37,174 nt of DNA. Origin: Paramacrobiotus metropolitanus. Lineage: Eukaryota > Tardigrada > Eutardigrada > Parachela > Macrobiotidae. Of this stretch, positions 11,373 through 20,874 are shown in pieces. Position 1 is the stretch's first letter. Every line of letters begins with the position of its first letter. Position numbers and translations under genes: made by a program. The notes under the pieces are model-generated. The model was not told the DNA's origin. It saw nothing but the letters and a program-made list of their open reading frames with translations, and searched no databases. The DNA is taken from assembly GCF_019649055.1 (NCBI RefSeq), contig NW_026570584.1, forward strand, positions 1 through 37,174, read 5' to 3'.

Positions 11373-13732
11373 TAAATACGGTATAATTTTACATTTGGCC
11401 CGTACGACTGCTGATGCACCAATATGTCATGAAAACAGGCAATCGACTTGTTCCTCCACTGATGTGGAACAAAAATTTTGGGACACTGCCCGCTACGATC
11501 AGGCACTCGACACAGCAAACCTTCGAAGGTAAACAACCGGTTTACTTCAAATCGCAGAAAGTTTGTGTCTGCTAGTTCCGGTCTCTTTACCAGTTTTAAC
11601 CACTGCTTGCTGTCTGCACATCTCTGTTGTTCAGCAGGCCCCCACGGCGGTGAACGGAAATCAAGCTCAGACGGGAAACGATCCCTATCTTGCGGCTTTT
11701 CTGGCGGCATCATCCACCGACGCAAATCTGGGTCGCGCGACATACGAGCCGGAAACGGTGAGTCATGGACTTCGTCCACATTACGCCGGTCCGTATTCAC
11801 CGGTACAATATTCAACGTTTTTCCGCCAATGGACATACACTGAATCGTTTTATTATTAGCGTGAGTTACGCCAACAAACATGTACGACGTTTCCGGATAC
11901 TGCTGCAGTACTTCATCAAGTGTTTGTATTAAATAGGTAGGTTTTTTCACTTCGCCACCCCCCCGAACTTGAGCACTTCCGGTTTTTATTCCAGCTGCCT
12001 GCGGCTGCACTGAGACATTTACTGGAGGATTAATCGGTGAAATACCGCCACCCCCACAAACTTGACTAGCACCTGACTGTGCTGACATCGGTACTGAATG
12101 CACTTCCGCCTGTACTGTTATTGCAGTACCAGAGTGATCACTCTGCTGGGCACCACCGCCGCCACGAACTTGACTGGGCACGGCGGTCAATCCTGTTTGG
12201 GCCGCCGTATTCTGCACATGCGCCTGAGCTACCACCTGATTGGGATACACTCTGGGCGGGCTGTCTGGTTCCCTCAAATCTCGGGCTAATTCTTCGGCAC
12301 GTTGTAAGTGCAGAATGCACACTTCCGGTTTGGCATTTGCCAAAATTACATGTGCCGATTCATAAGGCAAGAATTTTGTTTCTTTAGCCACAACTATTCT
12401 CTCAGTCAACATTAACGCCGGAATCGACGGACCAGGCTTCACCCCACGCGGAAGCAATGGATCGAAATCGTGATCCCGGATGATATCGGACATCCGTTGA
12501 GTTACCCTCTTCCAAGAATTTGATGCACCCGGCTTTATCCTGGACAGCCGCCACGTCATTGTATTCATATCCAGAATGAACGGTTTAGTAGCGAAGAAAT
12601 CCATTCCCAGTACTATGTGATCGCGCTCAAACGTAGTACTCACCAACAGTGAATGTTCCCATGCCATTCCGAATTCATGAATAGTCACTAATACGGCCAT
12701 TGGCTCAACAGCCTGTCTTCCCTGGTAAGCAGTATGTACTACTCTGCCCTGTACATGATCTGGGCACCGGAAGATATTTAGATTTAATTGCTTCGCCATT
12801 TTATGCGACATAACGGAAATACTCGATCCCGTATCGATCATCACTTTTACTTTTGAGTAATTCATGTCCATAATGCAGTACCATGCTTGTGCGTCCAACA
12901 TAGGTTTATGGCACACAAGATTAGACACCGGGTACTGATCAATATTTACAACTTCCAGAGTATTGCACTGGACTTTGGAGACGTTCAAGCCGGCCGGCAA
13001 ATCAATATCCATCATATTTACTCGGACACCGTTGCATCGATCCAGAATTTCCCGAGACGGTTCGTATAACCGCGGATACGCCAACGGGTTCTGACAATTT
13101 GCTACTGCGTGCACCGCATGACACCGGTAACAAATTTTTGCGCCTGTGTTTGTTTTCCACAAATCCCTGACAATATTTCGCTCATCAAATCCTAACTGGG
13201 TTGGAGCACCAGGCGGAGGCGGAGGAAACTGTTCAACTAGGGGCCTTACATTCTGTTGCCCATAATTATTATTATTATTTTGATAAGGCGGGCGATATCC
13301 GCCGCCATTATAACCACCACGCTGGTAATTATTACCACGGTAATTTCCTCTGAAATTGCTTCCGTTATTCGGCCGCCAATTATTCTGATTGCCTGCATAT
13401 TTACTCGCGCCATAATTATTATTATTATTATTAATTGCAGGTTGCTGCTGCCGATAATTCTGATCGGGCTGCTGCACTTGTTGCATCGGAGGAATTTGTG
13501 CGACTGGAGCGCCAACATTCACATTCACCGGATACGGCATCTGCTGCTGTGCCTGAATCTGCGACTGGGGCGGAAACGTTTGTGCAAATTGCACAGGGAT
13601 TAATTCTGGCATTGGCGACTGCTGCTGCGGATACACCGGTACAGATATGTACTGCACTTGCGGTTGTTGTACATTTACCAACGGTTGTACTGGCTGTTGC
13701 ACCGGAACTGCCGCCTGTACATTTTGCTGCTG
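11373..13732 (-). pseudogene. pol: pol N-terminus: zinc knuckle, aspartic protease, first H2C2 finger
   Basis: About 776 open codons follow the TAG that ends Gag, in the same frame. In order: a Gln/Pro-rich segment; an Asn-Gly-Arg-rich segment with RGG-like repeats; and a shortened CCHC knuckle, CYRCHAVHAVANC (C-x2-C-x3-H-x4-C, one residue short of the usual form). Then comes a retropepsin-like protease with MIDTGSS (Asp near 12835) and HIVLGMDFF. A long linker holds three copies of a word like SQVRGGGG. The end is an integrase-type finger start: VPHQWRN and FHDILVHQQSYG (H-x4-H near 11431-11414). The TAA at 11372-11374 cuts the finger in two; the second half lies in another frame just downstream. 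Confidence 0.8.
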
Positions 13733-16700
13733 CTAATTATTCGACTGGGAATACGGACGATTATATCCGCCCCGTGCATTCGCATAATTCCCACGGCCAC
13801 CGCGGCCTGCATAATAACTTCCACGCTGCGACTGGCCGCCCCGACCACCGCGATTTTCAACATTTACTGAATTATTTCCCGTACTGCGCTGCTCTGGCGC
13901 TGGATTTCTTTGATCTGCTTCATCCTTTTTCCCGTAAAGTTTTTTACTAAGCCGCTCACATTCCTGTAACCGAGTTTCTAACTCCGTAAAATTCTTTGGT
14001 TTATTTTCGAAAATTTTCGCATACCACTGTTTTTTGTTGGTTTGCAGGCCTTCCATAATGGCCTCAACCTGTTCCTCGTCGGACGGTTTTAACTCGTCAA
14101 ACCATGGAATGAAACTGTCGAGGTAGTCTCTTACAGTTTCACCGTACTTAAAGGTACGAGTATTCATCGCTCGCCGGATGTCGCTTTTGGACAATTCTGC
14201 ATTATAATGCTTTTTGATTTCCGGCTTAAAAGTTTTCCCACGATTCATCCGGATTATCCGTTACGAGTTTTGAGAACCAACGGAACGCTACTGTGCCCAG
14301 TGCACCGGATACGCGACTAAAAGTCGTTGCATCACTCCAGCGATTCGCGGTTTTGCACTGATCAACGGACAACAACCACCGGTTAATCCTTTCCGGATGG
14401 CTTTCATCAAAATGCTGTAATTTAATCCCGCTTTCCGGTTTATCTGAATTCTGATTTGCCGTTCTGGCCAGAATTTGCGCCATTTGCTTATTAATCATTT
14501 GTTGTCCTTGCAGATATTCATCCATCTGCGGATCTCTCGTACCCAGTGATCCAGTCGGACTATTCATACGCCGCTGATCATCGCCTGGATGATTCTCATC
14601 CTGCACCGGTGGGTTCACCATGGGCGGCGGAATCTGATTCAACACATAACGTGGGACTTGGCCCGCATGTACTGAATGCTGCTGTAAAATGTCAGCTCGT
14701 GAAACTGCCGGATGTGTCTGCTGTTGCAAAATCGGTGTGGCACTTGCTGGCCGCTGCAGTATATCACTCCGGTCTGGTCGGCTTTGGTTCGCCGCCACAC
14801 CCGCTGATACTTCCGTACTGAAATGCCGATATGGTTGTGAGTCAGAGAACTGCATCTGCAAGTGTTCCTGCCCACCCAATCGCTCTGGATTATGTGGCGC
14901 CGCCACTGCCGCTGTGCCAAAAGGTACTTCCGGTTGATATAACCGTGAAATTTCCCGACGGTCCTCTAACTGATTTTTGTATTCTGCTGCTTCCGCCGTT
15001 TTATCTTTAGCGTACTTTTGCAGATTGTGGTACAAAATGCGAATTTCATTATTTTCCTTTCGAATTGTATCATTGTCCACCCTCAGTCGGACAATTTCCT
15101 GTTGATTTTCAAATGCTAGCGACTGCGCTTCCGCTTTTGCCGCATTCGCATTATCACATGCTAAACAGGCTTGTGCCCTGGCTTCCTTCTGTGCCTTCAC
15201 TTCCTTCAGTTCATTTTCGGCTTTATCTCTTGCCGTTTTCAAGTTATTACATTCAATTTTCCACTGGGCAATTTCCGCGTTCAATTTTACTTTACTGTCT
15301 TTACAGACTGCAGAAACTGCTGTACTTGTGGATTGTTTTCCCATGGAGACCTGGGACTGTGCGACAGCCAACTCTTGTTGTAGTTGCGCTACCATTTCCG
15401 CATCTGGATTCACCCTTCTGCGTTCTGCCCGCAATTCCCGCTCCTGCTGATCAACTTTATTGGTGAGATCAGAGTTTTGTTTAACCGTGACGGCGTAGGA
15501 ATCCTTTAGCTGTTGAAGCTCACCCTTTACCGTCTTCAACTGCTTGGTTAAATCTACATTTTCGTTATGCAGCTTACTAGTGTCTGCTCGGCTTATTTCC
15601 GCCGCATAATCAACTTTTAGGGAGCTCAATTCCCGCTGCACTTCTTCGAGTGACTCTTCCAAGGTATGGTTCACACTTTTTAATTGCTGAAATTCAGCAT
15701 CAAGCTGATCATACTCAGTTTTGATTTGTGTTTCGACGCCGCGATTATTCAGCAAACTCTGGTTGAGATTTCGCACTCTGTCCGCGAATATATCGCGCTC
15801 GGCGCACGCCTTATCCCATTTATTACGCATCTCATTGAAGTCCGAATGGAACTTCAATTTCTCTTCACGTTCCTTTTGTAATTGCAGGTCAAACTGCTCG
15901 GACTGCCCAAACGTGTCCACTTTAGCCTGGGTAGCTGCGATAAGCCTTTTAAAGCTCCTCACCAATATTGGGAGAGAATCACGAGCTGCTACCGCGGCTT
16001 CCAAATCATTTGTTACTGCCGAGAATCTCTCGTTTGTCTTGGCTACTTCGGCCATAAATTCTTCATCTGGAACGAAGTCCTCTTCCGACAACAGCGGATA
16101 CAAATGCATTTGAGTGGCGTGGAACGAGACCACTCCCGGCCTGACCACCGCATCACCCCTGGATTTTCTCATATTATCCTCTGTATTTGGTGGTGTCCCA
16201 ATCACCGACCGATAATCTTCCACGTCAGACAACGGAGGAGTATTTCCTCGACTTGTCACGTTTATTGAACTGGGCAACGATGAATCTGACACCGGTTGCT
16301 TCGGCTCATTGGCCTGTATTGCCACCGTATTACCATCTTCCACCGGAAATGGATCAGGTAAGACTTCCGCTGCATTCCGCGTCTGTCTTCCTGTTCTTTC
16401 AAAAAGTTTCTGCTGCTGTTCACGCAGCATTGCGTTTTTCCTCTCTTCTAATTCTTTCACGAAATCTGCTTCTTTGAGCAAAGCTCACTGTACAGCGGCT
16501 TTAAATTCTTCTTCTGTAACAAATCCATTCAGATACGGCTCAGGAATACAGCAATCAGTAGTGTACCAATTATTATAGTACTTTGGCTTTCTGCCATGCG
16601 ATTGCGGATCCTGTTGGTATTCAACCCAGGCTTTCCCTGCATACGTTGCCTCCGGTACTTCGACCTTCAGCTCCCGATACAACAACTCCCGATGAATTTT

Positions 16701-16793
16701 TTCTGGGTTGAACTTAAATCGTTTCTGATCATGCGCATCCTACACACCTTTAACATGTGCCAATGCCTTCGCGTCAATCCGTTTTAATGCCAT
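13733..16793 (-). pseudogene. gag: Gag with long coiled coil and Retrotrans_gag-type capsid
   Basis: An ATG at 16793 starts the frame. TAG at 16740-16742, TGA at 16485-16487 and a one-base shift at the TTTT run near 14232 interrupt it; TAG at 13733-13735 closes it. The N-terminus has an unrecognised domain (GRKPKYYNNWYTTDCC). About 350 residues of coiled coil follow, from roughly 16060 to 14960, full of Leu/Glu/Lys heptads (KLHNENVDLTKQLKTVKGEL). A Pro/Gln-rich hinge leads to the capsid-like region: INRWLLSVDQC, VAFRWFSKL, DESWENF, then after the shift RDYLDSFIPWFDEL. Arg-Gly boxes (RGGRGGQSQRG) end the protein and could bind RNA. Gag forms the particle that packages element RNA. The coiled coil is unusually long for Ty3-type Gag. 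Confidence 0.8.
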
Positions 16794-16872
16794 TGTACGG
16801 CACCACTATTTTGTGTACAGTTTTATCACTACAGCAACTTCCGTCACTGTAAACAGAAAAATCGCCGACCGA

Positions 16873-17486
16873 CCTTTAAGGTTTCGATCAGAATTAAATG
16901 CCCATGCAAATCTCCTTTAAGGTTTGAAATGCAAGGCAAAATTACTACCGTACCGTACAATTGTGTTACTACAGTAGTTTAATCACCCAAAAATACTGCG
17001 CGGAAATTTTCCCCATTACGGCACTTTCACCTTTGAGGTTTGAAAGGCCAAAACGTACAGTACAATTTTACCGTACAAATTAAATTATTACTGTCGACCT
17101 TTGAGGTTTCGACAGTACTAATTATAAATTATTTCCGCGTTTTAATTTCCAACTTTTATTTCCAGGCCAGTCATCGACTGCCTGGAAATAAAAGTTTTGA
17201 TTTCTTCAGCCAGCGATCGCTGACTGCTGATTACCAATACAGGCTACCACTCACGGTTGCCTTTTATATTCGCCGCTGAAGATTTTATCTAGCCTTGCCA
17301 CAGATAATGGCTCGGCTACTGCACCCAGTCAATGTTTACACTCTATCTGCGGCCAGGCTAACTGACACAGCAGATCACTTTTATTCATCGCGGTCGTTGC
17401 TTTATGCAGACAACCCGGATACCACTGAACTTTAAACTGCGCTTCTTGCGCCTGCAATGCAAAATTATACGACCTTTAAGGTTTCG
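16873..17486 (-). repeat. five-copy hairpin family with constant loop CCTTTRAGGTT
   Basis: Copies begin at 16873, 16914, 17030, 17098 and 17473 (plus-strand reading). The loop word is nearly constant while the flanking arms differ but remain complementary: CTGTCGA/TCGACAG (17091-17115), CTTTCA/TGAAAG (about 17024-17046) and ACGA/TCGT with an added T-A pair (about 17468-17488). The first copy pairs 5 of 6 positions; the second pairs only partly. On the element RNA the loop reads AACCTYAAAGG. Confidence 0.7.
17151..17196 (-). repeat. near-perfect 21-bp leader hairpin
   Basis: The left arm 17151-17172 and right arm 17176-17196 are complementary over 21 pairs with a single bulged C and a 3-base loop (ATC). 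Ten bases further on, CAGCGATCGCTG at 17211-17222 is a perfect 12-base palindrome. Confidence 0.75.
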
Positions 17487-17537
17487 TAAATCTGTATACG
17501 GTCCGTTTCAATTTCCAATTTAAATTTAATGAAAAAT

Positions 17538-17633
17538 GGGCGAGGAAGCTCTGCCCGGTGAGCAAGCTCACCGAAATTACAGCGAGGAAGCTCGCAATCA
17601 AAAGTAATAGCCCTGGGCGAGGAAGCTCTGCCC
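17538..17633 (-). repeat. cluster of four GAG-NAAG-CTC hairpins
   Basis: Within 96 bases: GGGCGAGGAAGCTCTGCCC (17538-17556), GGTGAGCAAGCTCACC (17557-17572), GCGAGGAAGCTCGC (17582-17595), and the first sequence again at 17615-17633. All share a GAG-(G/C)AAG-CTC core with different outer stems that still pair. Confidence 0.75.
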
Positions 17634-17753
17634 CCTTCGGCGCACCTTTCGGTTCAACGCCTTTCTACGGACCACTTTTGCGCAATAAACACGCATAAAC
17701 CACCATCAAAAATCCATCCTTAATTTTCGCTGTACCATCGGGAAAATTACGAA

Positions 17754-17769
17754 CCATCGGTGGGCGCCA
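17754..17769 (-). other. primer-binding site, tRNA-Lys-like
   Basis: Directly adjoining the LTR end, the minus strand reads TGGCGCCCACCGATGG. The first nine bases are the complement of a tRNA 3' end of the ...TGGGCGCCA type, found in animal tRNA-Lys and used by retroviral and gypsy-like elements. Position and sequence agree with a primer site for minus-strand DNA synthesis. Confidence 0.7.
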
Positions 17770-18421
17770 TGTCGTATTAATAAGCGGGTGTGCTTGATTA
17801 ACCACTTCCCAGCCACGCTTAGCGGTATGAGCACTCTTCTCTCTCAAACTGGTACGGCGAAAACAACTTGGAGGATCGATGGCGGTATGCGTACGAACTC
17901 AGGAACCAGGAATCCCTATCAGGAGCCCTGCGAAACACGAACGAATGCCTTACTTCTCACTTCCGGTCTCGGTGTTTTACGTGGATTAGATAAAGGCGAT
18001 GGCCTGTGCGGCGCGAGTATACTGCGGTTCCCTAAAGCTAAGATTAGACTCGAATCCCGAACTTCTAGGTAACCTTTAGAAAATACTGCCCTTTAATCCA
18101 ATACACATCGTAATCCTCGACACATGGAAGTCAGAAAAGTAAGAATGTCAGAAATCAAGAGACTAATTCCTGACCCGTATCGATATTAGACATCACTCGA
18201 GCTTATATAGACTTCAGGTAGTACACGGCATACATCGCTAGGGATTTAACGTACAACCAATCACAGGTAGAGAGATGACTAGATAATAACACGATGCTTT
18301 GTATTCACAGGTAAAGGCGGACATCATCGTGGCATCCGGGTGGTGTACTCCTCCCCACGTCACCACGACCTTTTTTATGTGCATCACCTTTGACACCTTC
18401 CAATCTAGCTACTCGACGACA
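17770..18421 (-). mobile_element. 5' LTR of the large Ty3/gypsy element
   Basis: On the minus strand it starts TGTCGTCGAG (18421) and ends AATACGACA (17770), giving 6-base inverted ends TGTCGT/ACGACA with the canonical TG...CA. The primer site adjoins it with no gap. A TATA box TATATAA lies at 18209-18203 on the minus strand, and ATTAAA (18098-18093) could be a polyadenylation signal about 110 bases further on. An ETS word ACCGGAAGTG lies at 17967-17958. The outer flank is GTCAA (18422-18426), the potential target duplication. The partner LTR is not in the window, so the boundaries rest on terminal motifs. Confidence 0.72.
18203..18209 (-). promoter_or_regulatory. TATA box in the LTR
   Basis: The minus strand reads TCTATATAAGC. 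The position fits a U3 promoter, with transcription starting about 30 bases further on and running through the leader into gag. Confidence 0.55.
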
Positions 18422-19151
18422 GTCAAAATTCTCTGCAACTGAAATACCGAACTAAATAAACCCAATTTTGGTTGCCAACCGACTGTCAAAAGAAAACTCC
18501 AGAGAGACCGAAGAACAAGGTAATACTAGAAGAAAAATACTGTAACTCTAAGAAAAAAAGATTCTCTCAAATATCAGCGCTAACTACTGCCGCTCTTTCA
18601 CATCCGGCACACCCCGGCTGCACCCCAGTCCCCGCTTTCTTTCCATGCGCCTTCCACGCCTTCACATCCACATCCCACACTTGCAAATCAATGAACTCCA
18701 CCGATCGCGGTTTTTGTCCGGCGAAATTAACGATGTGGCGTCCAAAACACGACCGGGCATACTCCGCCGCCTCCCCCTGCGCCAACACCGCTCGTTCACG
18801 GACTAGGAAGTCCGCGGCGCGAATCATCTTCTTCGTGTGAACCAGTATCCTCTCACCGCCCAGACATCCAGCGCACAGCGACACGACAAGGTGGGGTGGG
18901 TGCCCCGCGATGACTTCCGCCGGCAGCCAGTATTCAGCGTCCCGAACCCACTTGACAAAGACCGGTTCTTTGTGCTTGAACTCCATGTTGGCGACACGAA
19001 TAACGGGAGGTTGACGGGGTGCGGTGGGGAATGGGAGGGATGGTTTGATCGTGGCGTTCTTATAGCACTATATTTGCGCCAGTTCTTCTTGGGACAGCAA
19101 ACCCAGCTGAGCAATTCAGAAAGGGAATAAATTATTGAGTCTGAAATAATT

Positions 19152-19449
19152 TGTTAGAAATATATTACCAATATATTATACACTCATAATGTGTCATCTA
19201 CTTGTGAACTATGACCATTGTCCTACTAACTGATCTATGAGTGTACGGTGCACCCAGGTCACCAATCCCCTTGTTTATCAGATGTTAAGGGGCAGTAACT
19301 TACTAATATCGTGAATGTACCTAGTGCTATATAAGAAACCTGCTTGTGTAACGTTGATGAATAGAACATAACAGAACAACACCAGTGTGTGCGACGCTTC
19401 CGGTTTCTGTTCCCGTGACTATAATAATCTCCTAATATAAATTCTTACA
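19152..19449 (+). repeat. 5' LTR of the copia-type element
   Basis: 298 bases, TG...CA. It contains a TATA box, GCTATATAAG, near 19328-19337. About six differences from the 3' LTR were seen, including TTAAGGGG versus TTTAGGTG. Confidence 0.88.
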
Positions 19450-19543
19450 GATTATGAGACCTGTTTGTCTCTAAGCAGGAAGTTGTATCTGCCGTGTCTT
19501 ATTGGTATAGTGGTTTACTACTGTTACTGTTACGGACGCCAAG

Positions 19544-19723
19544 ATGGCAACGTTGAAGGAGATAAAGGTCACGGTACTCAATGGCTTGAACTACGATCGA
19601 CGGAGAGTCGAAGTGGAGGGCGCCTTAACTGGAGAAGGCGTGTGGAGCATTGTGGATGGAAGCAACAAGATGCAAAGAGATGATCCAGCAGACGAAAAGA
19701 AACAGGCCCCGATCCGAAGATGA
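19544..19723 (+). pseudogene. gag: copia Gag N-terminal fragment
   Basis: 59 codons from ATG 19544 to TGA 19721-19723. Motifs VTVLNGLNYDRRRVEVEGAL and GEGVWSIVDG match the start of copia-type Gag, where the family has LNGxNYxxWxxxMxxxLxGxxLWxxVxG. The usual Trp after NY is replaced by Arg. The frame then closes, and most of the central Gag region is deleted before the zinc-knuckle piece. Confidence 0.75.
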
Positions 19724-19831
19724 GAGTCTTCCGTGAAAAGCTGATGTTAACAGAACAGATGATCAAAACTCAGGAAGAAAACCGAAGATATCCTAAAGGA
19801 CCTTTCGGATCAGCGTATCCGAGTTTCAGTC

Positions 19832-19882
19832 AGAGAGAGAGAGAGAGAGTAAAAGAGAGAGAGAGAGAATAAAAGAGAGAGA
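19832..19882 (+). repeat. (GA)n microsatellite
   Basis: Nearly pure GA dinucleotides interrupted by TAAAA and ATAAAA, within the degraded middle of the copia gag. Confidence 0.85.
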
Positions 19883-19928
19883 TGATCAAGGGACAGGACC
19901 ACGGCCTTCAGGATCCGCATATCAAGAT

Positions 19929-20138
19929 ATGGACATCGAATGCAGCTACTGCGGAATGCAAGGACACACAACCAGAACATGTCCAACTTGCCCGGCTTGC
20001 ACTAACTGTGGAATCGTGGGACACCGAGTGCAACATTGCCGACGTGAACGCGTGAGAGAATCAATAAAGATATCAAGGATCCGAATCAAGAACCTTTGGA
20101 ACCAGTGTGCATTTCAGTGGATATGGCGCGCTGGGTGA
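19929..20138 (+). pseudogene. gag: copia Gag C-terminal fragment with two zinc knuckles
   Basis: Two CCHC knuckles of exact C-x2-C-x4-H-x4-C spacing: CSYCGMQGHTTRTC and CTNCGIVGHRVQHC, separated by PTCPA. These are the nucleic-acid-binding part of Gag. A basic tail follows and the frame ends just before the polypurine tract. Protease, integrase and RT, normally next, are absent. Confidence 0.8.
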
Positions 20139-20145
20139 AGGGGGG

Positions 20146-20444
20146 TGTTAGAAAATATATTACCAATATATTATACACTCATAAAGTGTCATCTACTTGT
20201 GAACTATGACCATTGTCCTACTAACTGATCTATGAGTGTACGGTGCATCCAGGTCACCAATCCCCTTGTTTATCAGATGTTTAGGTGCAGTAACTTACTA
20301 ATATCGTGAATGTACCTAGTGCTATATAAGAAACCTGCTTGTGTAACGTTGATGAATAGAACATAACAGAACAACACCAGTGTGTGCGACGCTTCCGGTT
20401 TCTGTTCCCGTGACTATAATAATCTCCTAATATAAATTCTAACA
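20146..20444 (+). repeat. 3' LTR of the copia-type element
   Basis: 299 bases, ending CTAACA, the inverse of its TGTTAG start. Preceded by the polypurine tract. Confidence 0.88.
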
Positions 20445-20874
20445 TAGTTTTTATGAATGACAAAGGAAATTAATTCTGTTAAACACAGTAAACTACTCTT
20501 TTCAGATTGGATTTATTTTTTATGACAAATTTATTAAACTTAAAACGATTAACCAGTACTGATTTAAACGAATAATTTTTTAACGAATAAACGAATAATA
20601 TTTTAAACGAATAATTTTTATTTCAATTAATTGATTCAATTCCGAAACAGAACATACTGATCAATTCGAATTTAAATTATTTTATTCTAAATGAACAGGA
20701 AAATTAATTCTATTAAATAAACTAATTCCAAATTTATTTTAGTTGATTACGTGCATGCCTCAGATTTAGTAAACTTAAAATAACTAAGCGATTCTAATTT
20801 AAACCAATTAATTCAAATTAAAAGCAATCAATTCTGGTTACTGTTAATGAAGTAAATTAACGCGAGGTTCTGAC
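20445..20874. other. AT-rich remainder of gene 1 intron 5
   Basis: Very AT-rich, with a short direct repeat of AACGAATAAT units near 20568-20625. No gene or element recognised. Confidence 0.5.

Larger units (their letters stand above)
16794..17753 (-). other. highly structured 5' leader of the retroelement
   Basis: About 960 bases between the primer site and the Gag ATG, with no credible coding frame. It holds five copies of the word CCTTTRAGGTTT, most flanked by self-complementary arms; a 21-bp hairpin at 17151-17196; a palindrome at 17211-17222; and four short hairpins at 17538-17633. Retroelement leaders normally hold dimerisation and packaging signals, so RNA structure is expected. The number and regularity of these hairpins is notable. 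Confidence 0.65.
19152..20444 (+). mobile_element. short copia-type LTR element keeping only gag (TR-GAG-like)
   Basis: Two direct LTRs, 19152-19449 and 20146-20444, about 98% alike by eye, start TGTTAG and end (C)TTACA or CTAACA. A polypurine tract GAAGGGGGG (20137-20145) abuts the second LTR. Flanks TAATT and TAGTT could be a 5-base target duplication with one mismatch. The 0.7-kb interior has two Gag pieces and no protease, integrase or RT. It lies in intron 5 of gene 1, on the opposite strand. Such elements depend on proteins from full-length relatives. The similar LTRs imply a fairly recent insertion. Confidence 0.88.

Noticed and set aside
11372-11400. Programmed -1 frameshift between the protease and RT parts
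   Set aside because: No X XXY YYZ slippery heptamer in the right frame was found, and the break splits a zinc finger. Treated as a mutation.
14226-14248. Programmed +1 frameshift at TTT TAA G inside Gag
   Set aside because: It lies in the middle of the capsid-like domain, where a programmed shift makes no sense. A homopolymer indel is simpler.
352-16600. Many plus-strand open frames across the first 16 kb
   Set aside because: They lie opposite clear minus-strand gag-pol or accessory coding sequence and show no family motifs; antisense shadows.
6273-16793. Alternative genetic code reading TGA as Trp (the TGA at 9052 sits at a Trp position)
   Set aside because: Other in-frame stops in the same element are TAA, TAG and TGA at non-Trp positions and come with indels. 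Decay explains them all.
17754-17800. tRNA gene at the GGGCGCCA end next to the LTR
   Set aside because: No T-loop or cloverleaf fits. The match is limited to the primer-binding complement expected of an LTR element.
17665-17847. Small minus-strand frame over the LTR end and primer site
   Set aside because: It crosses the LTR boundary and primer-binding site and has no recognisable domain.
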